Origin: Rhizobium sp.
Lineage (GTDB): Bacteria > Pseudomonadota > Alphaproteobacteria > Rhizobiales > Rhizobiaceae
DNA length: 64,000 nt
Assembly: GCA_003527225.1 (NCBI GenBank)
Contig: DPXQ01000114.1
Coordinates: forward strand, 62,001 to 126,000
Direction: 5' to 3'
The position numbers and the translations under genes are program-made. The notes beneath the pieces are model-generated. The model was given only the letters and a program-made list of their open reading frames with translations. It was not told the origin of the DNA and ran no database searches. This document shows, piece after piece, positions 60,212 through 64,000 of this stretch; position 1 is the stretch's first letter; each line of letters begins with the position of its first letter.

Positions 60212-60588
60212 TGGAAGCCCTGTTTTCCGGCCTGGTCGGCATCTTCTTCGCCGCCGCTCTCTACCTGATGATGTCGAAGCACACCGTGCGGATGCTGCTG
60301 GGCATCGCCATTCTTGGCAATGCCGTCAACCTGCTGCTCTTCACCACCGGGCGCTTGACCCGGGAGGTGCCGCCGATCATCCCCGAGGGCTCGGATGCGC
60401 TGTCCGCGGGCGCTGCCAATCCGCTTCCGCAGGCGCTGATCCTGACGGCCATCGTGATTTCCTTTTCTTTCTTCTGCTTCCTGCTGGTGCTGACCTACCG
60501 CGCCTATCAGGACCTGAAAACCGACGATACCGACGAGATGCGCGTGGCCGAGCCCAAGGATCAGCCGCTGCCGCCGATGGGATATTGA
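60211..60588 (+). CDS. mrpC: Monovalent cation/H+ antiporter subunit C
   Basis: 125 residues from ATG 60211, sharing one base with the mrpB stop. NuoK-like: R-M-L-L-G-I-A-I-L-G-N-A-V-N-L and D-P-like P-L-P-Q-A-L-I-L-T-A-I-V-I. Followed by the palindromic repeat that separates it from mrpD. Confidence 0.95.
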   Translation: MEALFSGLVGIFFAAALYLMMSKHTVRMLLGIAILGNAVNLLLFTTGRLTREVPPIIPEGSDALSAGAANPLPQALILTAIVISFSFFCFLLVLTYRAYQDLKTDDTDEMRVAEPKDQPLPPMGY

Positions 60589-60621
60589 GTGCATGATGAT
60601 GATATCAGTGCCTGATCTGAA

Positions 60622-60669
60622 CCCCCTCTGGCCCGCCGGCCGTCTCCCCCAAAAGGGGGTCTCCCTCTG
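60622..60669. repeat. Rhizobial intergenic palindromic repeat, copy 4, inside the mrp operon
   Basis: CCCCCTCTGGCCCGCCGGCC followed by CTCCCCCAAAAGGGGG, matching the copies at 24073, 24205 and 55078. It fills most of the 81-bp gap between mrpC and mrpD; all other gaps in the operon are overlaps. Confidence 0.7.
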
Positions 60670-62253
60670 ATGGCCGCTGCGACCTCTTCCCCTGTCGATC
60701 TTTCCCTCGCCTGGGTCATGGAACCCTCGACCGCCCACCAGTGGCTGACCATCCTGCCGGTGGCCATCGGCCTTGGCTGCGGCGCGGCGCTGTTGATGCT
60801 GCGTCACTCGACGCGGCTCCATCCATGGATCGCCATTCCGGGTCTGGCGCTGATGGTGCTGGTGGATCTCATCCTGCTCGGCAAGGTGGCCGTGGACGGT
60901 CCGGTGACGATGATGATGGGGCGCTGGTTGCCGCCCTTCGGCATCGCCTTTACCGTCGATCTGACCGGCGCGCTTTTGGCGCTGACGGCGGCCATCGTGG
61001 CGCTCGCCGGCAGCATCTATGCCTTGAACGACGTCAATGCCAGCGGCCGGCGCTACGGTTTCTATCCCTTCCTGATGGTGCTGATGGCGGGCGTTTCCGG
61101 TGCGTTTCTCACCGGCGACATCTTCAATCTCTATGTCTGGTTCGAGGTGTTGCTGATTTCCTCTTTCGGCCTCTTGATCCTCGGCTCCGAGCGCGAGCAG
61201 ATCGACGGCGCGCTGAAATACGCGGTTCTGAACCTGGTCGGCACGACGCTGTTCCTGATTGCCGTCGGCTATCTCTACGCGATCTTCGGCACACTCAACA
61301 TGGCCGACATCGCCATGAAGGCCGGCGAACTGCGTGGAACCGCCCCGCTGATGACGCTTTCGGCCCTCTTCGTGCTGGCCTTCGGCATGAAGGCCGCCGC
61401 CTTCCCGGTGAATTTCTGGCTGCCCGCCTCCTATCATACGCCGCGCGTCGTAGTGTCGGCGCTCTTCGCCGGGCTGCTCACCAAGGTCGGCGTCTACGCG
61501 CTGCTTCGCACCATGGTGATGCTGCTGCCGGTCGAGCGCGAGGAATTGAGCCTGCTGATTGCGCTCACCGCCGTCGCGACAATGGTGCTCGGCGCGCTCG
61601 GTGCGCTTGCCCAGAGCGACATCCGCCGCTTCCTCGGCTTCGTCGTGGTCTCCGGCATCGGCTACATGCTGGCGGGCGTGGCCATCGGCGGTGAGGCGGG
61701 CCTGAGCGCCACCATCTTCTATGCGCTTCATTCCATCGTGCTGATGACGGCGCTCTATCTCGTCGCCGGAGTGGCGGCGCGGATCGGCGGGAGCTTCGCG
61801 CTCGAAAGTCTTTCGGGTCTCTACGCGCGGGCACCGGCCTTCGCGGCGCTGTCGCTGGCGCTCTTTTTTGCCGGCAGCGGCCTGCCGCCCTTTTCCGGTT
61901 TCTGGCCGAAGGCGATGCTGGTCAAGGCTTCGCTCGATATCGGCGCCTGGTGGTTGACGGGTGCCGTGCTCGTTTCCGGCTTCGTGACGACGATCGCCTT
62001 CGGGCGCCTGTTCCTGCTTGCCTATTGGCGCCCGGCACCGGAGGGGCAGCTTCCCGCGGCGGCAATGGCGGTGCCGGTCAGGCCCGCTTCAGGCATCGTG
62101 GAAATGGCGCCGATCCTGTTGTTGTCCGCGCTGGTCGTCTGGTTCGGTGTCTTCCCGGAACAGCTGATAAAACTGAGCCAGCAGGCCGCGACCGGGCTCG
62201 GCGATCCCGCCGCCTATCTGCGGTCCGTATTCCCGCTCGGAGGTGCGCAATGA
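60670..62253 (+). CDS. mrpD: Monovalent cation/H+ antiporter subunit D
   Basis: 527 residues from ATG 60670; an internal ATG at 60718 would remove 16 residues and give a start closer to typical MrpD. ND4/ND2-like core with W-F-E-V-L-L-I-S-S-F-G-L (conserved Glu), A-A-F-P-V-N-F-W-L-P-A-S-Y and L-G-A-L-G-A-L-A-Q-S-D-I. The repeat immediately upstream removes the normal ribosome-binding site. Confidence 0.93.
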   Translation: MAAATSSPVDLSLAWVMEPSTAHQWLTILPVAIGLGCGAALLMLRHSTRLHPWIAIPGLALMVLVDLILLGKVAVDGPVTMMMGRWLPPFGIAFTVDLTGALLALTAAIVALAGSIYALNDVNASGRRYGFYPFLMVLMAGVSGAFLTGDIFNLYVWFEVLLISSFGLLILGSEREQIDGALKYAVLNLVGTTLFLIAVGYLYAIFGTLNMADIAMKAGELRGTAPLMTLSALFVLAFGMKAAAFPVNFWLPASYHTPRVVVSALFAGLLTKVGVYALLRTMVMLLPVEREELSLLIALTAVATMVLGALGALAQSDIRRFLGFVVVSGIGYMLAGVAIGGEAGLSATIFYALHSIVLMTALYLVAGVAARIGGSFALESLSGLYARAPAFAALSLALFFAGSGLPPFSGFWPKAMLVKASLDIGAWWLTGAVLVSGFVTTIAFGRLFLLAYWRPAPEGQLPAAAMAVPVRPASGIVEMAPILLLSALVVWFGVFPEQLIKLSQQAATGLGDPAAYLRSVFPLGGAQ

Positions 62254-62723
62254 TCCTCTATGCCATCAATCTCCTCATGGCGATCGTCTGGGCTGCGATC
62301 ACCGGCAGCGCCTCCCTGCACAATCTGATTTTCGGCTTCGTGCTGTCGACGCTGACGCTCGGACTGATCCGCGGGCAGATCAACGGCACCGGCTACATCA
62401 CCCGCGCGACGCGGGTTGCCTCGCTCGCTTGGCTGTTCTTCGTCGAACTGGCGAAGTCGGCCTGGAAGGTCGCCATCATGGTCGTTTCCCCGAAGCTTGA
62501 GATCCAGCCGGGCATCTTCGCCTATCCGCTGACCGTCACGCGCGATTTCGAGATCACGCTGCTCGCCAATCTCATCACGCTGACCCCGGGCACGCTCTCT
62601 GTCGATGTCTCGGAGGATCGCAAGACGCTTTATGTCCATGCCATCGACTGCTCCGATCCGGAAGGGACGAAGCGCGAGATCGCCGAGGGCTTTGAACGCA
62701 AGATCAGGGAGGCCTTCGAATGA
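62250..62723 (+). CDS. mrpE: Monovalent cation/H+ antiporter subunit E
   Basis: 157 residues, ATG overlapping the mrpD stop by four bases. Two or three N-terminal transmembrane helices, then [16 protein letters not shown], the MrpE signature. Confidence 0.95.
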   Translation: MILYAINLLMAIVWAAITGSASLHNLIFGFVLSTLTLGLIRGQINGTGYITRATRVASLAWLFFVELAKSAWKVAIMVVSPKLEIQPGIFAYPLTVTRDFEITLLANLITLTPGTLSVDVSEDRKTLYVHAIDCSDPEGTKREIAEGFERKIREAFE

Positions 62724-63109
62724 TGTCGTCCGAGGCAATCATCCTGGCGGCCACCAATTTCGCTCTGGTCGTGCTGGGAGTGTCCTTCATCCTCACCGTC
62801 TTCCGCGTGGTGCGCGGCCCGACGCTTCCCGACCGCGTGCTGGCGCTCGACATGCTGGTCGGTATCGTTATCGGCTTCATCGCCGTGATCGCCATCAAGA
62901 CCAGCTATACGCTCTATGTCGACATCGCCATTTCGCTCGGCCTCGTCGGCTTCCTGACCACTGTCGCCTTCGCGCGGTTCATTCTCGCCCGCGGCGTCGT
63001 CGGCGAGAAGCCGAAGGAGGACCGCCCGGTGTTGCGGCCCGAGAAGGAAAAAGCCGGCAAGGCCAAGGCCAAGGCGAAGACGCAGACTGGAAAGGGAGCC
63101 AGGGCATGA
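62720..63109 (+). CDS. mrpF: Monovalent cation/H+ antiporter subunit F
   Basis: 129 residues; MrpF motif [13 protein letters not shown] followed by three helices. The Lys/Ala-rich C-terminal tail (K-A-K-A-K-A-K) is longer than usual. Overlaps mrpE by four bases. Confidence 0.94.
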   Translation: MMSSEAIILAATNFALVVLGVSFILTVFRVVRGPTLPDRVLALDMLVGIVIGFIAVIAIKTSYTLYVDIAISLGLVGFLTTVAFARFILARGVVGEKPKEDRPVLRPEKEKAGKAKAKAKTQTGKGARA

Positions 63110-63441
63110 GTGTGGTATTCGCGCTTTTCACGGCACTTCTGATCGTCGCAGGTTCGCTCTTCGCGCTGGTCGCGGCGATCGGCATCAATCGCCTGCCTGA
63201 TCTCTATACGCGGATGCATGCGGCCTCCAAGGCCGGCACCGTGGGTTCAGGCCTGCTGCTGGTCGCTGTCGGTTTCCATGCGGGAGATATCGCCACCCTG
63301 AGCCGCGCGCTCGCGGGCTTCTTCTTCTTCATTCTCACCGCGCCGGTATCGGCGCATCTGCTCGCCAAGGCCGCCCATCAGGTGGGTTATCCCCTGTCGC
63401 GAATATCCGTTCTGGACGATCTCAAGAAGAGCGGCGAGTAA
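63106..63441 (+). CDS. mrpG: Monovalent cation/H+ antiporter subunit G
   Basis: 111 residues from ATG 63106, overlapping mrpF by four bases. [19 protein letters not shown] is diagnostic for MrpG. Last gene of the operon. Confidence 0.95.
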   Translation: MSVVFALFTALLIVAGSLFALVAAIGINRLPDLYTRMHAASKAGTVGSGLLLVAVGFHAGDIATLSRALAGFFFFILTAPVSAHLLAKAAHQVGYPLSRISVLDDLKKSGE

Positions 63442-63888
63442 GTCGTTCCGGAATCCGGACGCTAGTGAATTACCAATATAAATCTATAGGGTAAAATATG
63501 CCGCTACGCATGATGCGTAGTTACTCTTGTTATTCTACCCCCATAATTGGTAAAAATAATAATTGGATATTTTGTGAAAGAGTGATAATTGCTCAAATCC
63601 AGCACTGGTCTTGAGAACTTCGCGTTCTCTGGTTGCAAACGAAATCTTCCCTAAGTTGCTTCTGTGGAAAATACTGTACTTTAAGTGGATTTCGCTACTT
63701 CAACCGGAAGTCGGACAATCAAACCAGACAGGATAGGGTTCGAACCCTTCGCTTGAGGTCTAGGGGTGGATCTCATGTCGGTTCGACGCGGCGGAGGCAA
63801 AGGGCCATGTCCTGTAGTGCTGTTTGAGTGGTGACCGGCCTTAAGAGGCTGGAGTGCCTGGCAAGACGTATTGGACAGGAGAATTGAC
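63442..63888. other. AT-rich leader upstream of mucR
   Basis: 447 bases without a supportable gene. The first half is strikingly AT-rich for this genome and contains palindrome CTACGCATGATGCGTAG (63504-63520) and inverted TTACCAAT/ATTGGTAA elements. The second half has the 14-bp palindrome AGGGTTCGAACCCT (63735-63748). Probably the mucR promoter and long 5' leader with autoregulatory sites. Confidence 0.55.
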
Positions 63889-64000
63889 ATGAATGAATCG
63901 GCACATGGCACCGGCCATGAACTGTTGGTTGAACTGACAGCGGATATCGTGGCGGCCTATGTAAGCCATCACGTTGTCCCGGTCGGCGAACTTGCTACCC
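63889..64000 (+). CDS. mucR: MucR/Ros-family transcriptional regulator (5' end only)
   Basis: The first 37 codons are present before the window edge. The N-terminal [20 protein letters not shown] and H-V-V-P-V-G-E-L-A are characteristic of rhizobial MucR/Ros, whose zinc-finger half would follow. AGGAG lies seven bases before ATG 63889. MucR is an H-NS-like global repressor of exopolysaccharide, motility and virulence genes. Confidence 0.88.
   Translation, partial: MNESAHGTGHELLVELTADIVAAYVSHHVVPVGELAT

Noticed and set aside
60145..61731. 528-codon open frame on the minus strand
   Set aside because: Antisense to mrpB-mrpD and low-complexity His/Gln-rich; a shadow.
63735..63748. tRNA T-arm-like GGGTTCGAACCC
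   Set aside because: No acceptor, D or anticodon arms could be placed around it on either strand; it is a simple palindrome.
1..64000. Integrated element, prophage or CRISPR array
   Set aside because: No integrase, transposase, phage structural gene, tRNA-flanking repeat or regular spacer array was seen; the fluoride block is the only segment with clear signs of recombination.

Overview
This 64 kb window is GC-rich, densely coded DNA from an alphaproteobacterium, almost certainly in the Rhizobiaceae. The evidence is a Pha/Mrp-type cation/proton antiporter operon, the start of a MucR/Ros-family regulator at the right edge, a CtrA-type site (TTAA-N7-TTAAC), a FixK/FNR box, and several copies of a rhizobial-style intergenic palindromic repeat. 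The genus cannot be fixed from sequence alone. No tRNA, rRNA, CRISPR array, prophage or intact insertion sequence was seen.

Layout. 0-16.3 kb is mostly housekeeping and stress genes (branched-chain aminotransferase, a flavin disulfide-reductase-like enzyme, MFS exporter, Fe/Mn superoxide dismutase, ABC-F protein, cytochrome c' with a diheme cytochrome c), interleaved with four two-gene modules that are certain or likely toxin-antitoxin pairs (higBA, phd/vapC, hicAB, DUF6516-like/HTH). 16.3-24 kb carries a CadR/PbrR-like MerR regulator divergent from a cation diffusion facilitator, a probable CtrA-controlled small gene, DUF2254 and DUF1697 genes, a GST and an oligopeptidase B. 24-29 kb is a five-gene minus-strand operon: a FecBCD-like ABC importer co-transcribed with two unusual proteins, a double glutamine-amidotransferase-fold protein and a degenerate FmdE-like protein. 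29-34 kb has a canonical sulfide:quinone oxidoreductase, an AI-2E/PerM-family membrane protein, and a quinone reductase-like enzyme divergent from a LysR regulator.

34-38 kb is an ArsR-controlled metal(loid)/thiol cluster: ArsR, ArsP/DUF318-type permease, CxxC mini-thioredoxin, a rhodanese-like protein that lacks the catalytic Cys but ends in three CC pairs, OsmC-like protein, a CDF transporter remnant, and a circularly permuted ATP-grasp-like protein translationally coupled to that remnant. 39.8-40.8 kb is a two-gene universal stress/DksA-TraR unit behind a perfect FNR/FixK box. 43.4-45.7 kb holds a fluoride riboswitch driving crcB, a half-size EamA transporter and a membrane-anchored tyrosine phosphatase. 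It is bracketed by a diverged MAPEG gene fragment on one side and an intact MAPEG gene on the other, which suggests acquisition by recombination.

45.8-57.1 kb is mixed: a hemolysin III/PAQR protein, GNAT, a membrane-embedded AraC regulator, a decayed vapBC pair, a methyltransferase and hydrolase, an exporter with a His-rich tail, two small monooxygenases with a LysR regulator, MsrB, and a ferric-reductase-like flavocytochrome. 57.4-63.4 kb is the complete seven-gene mrp/pha antiporter operon, with a palindromic repeat inserted between the C and D subunit genes. The window ends in an AT-rich leader and the first 37 codons of mucR.
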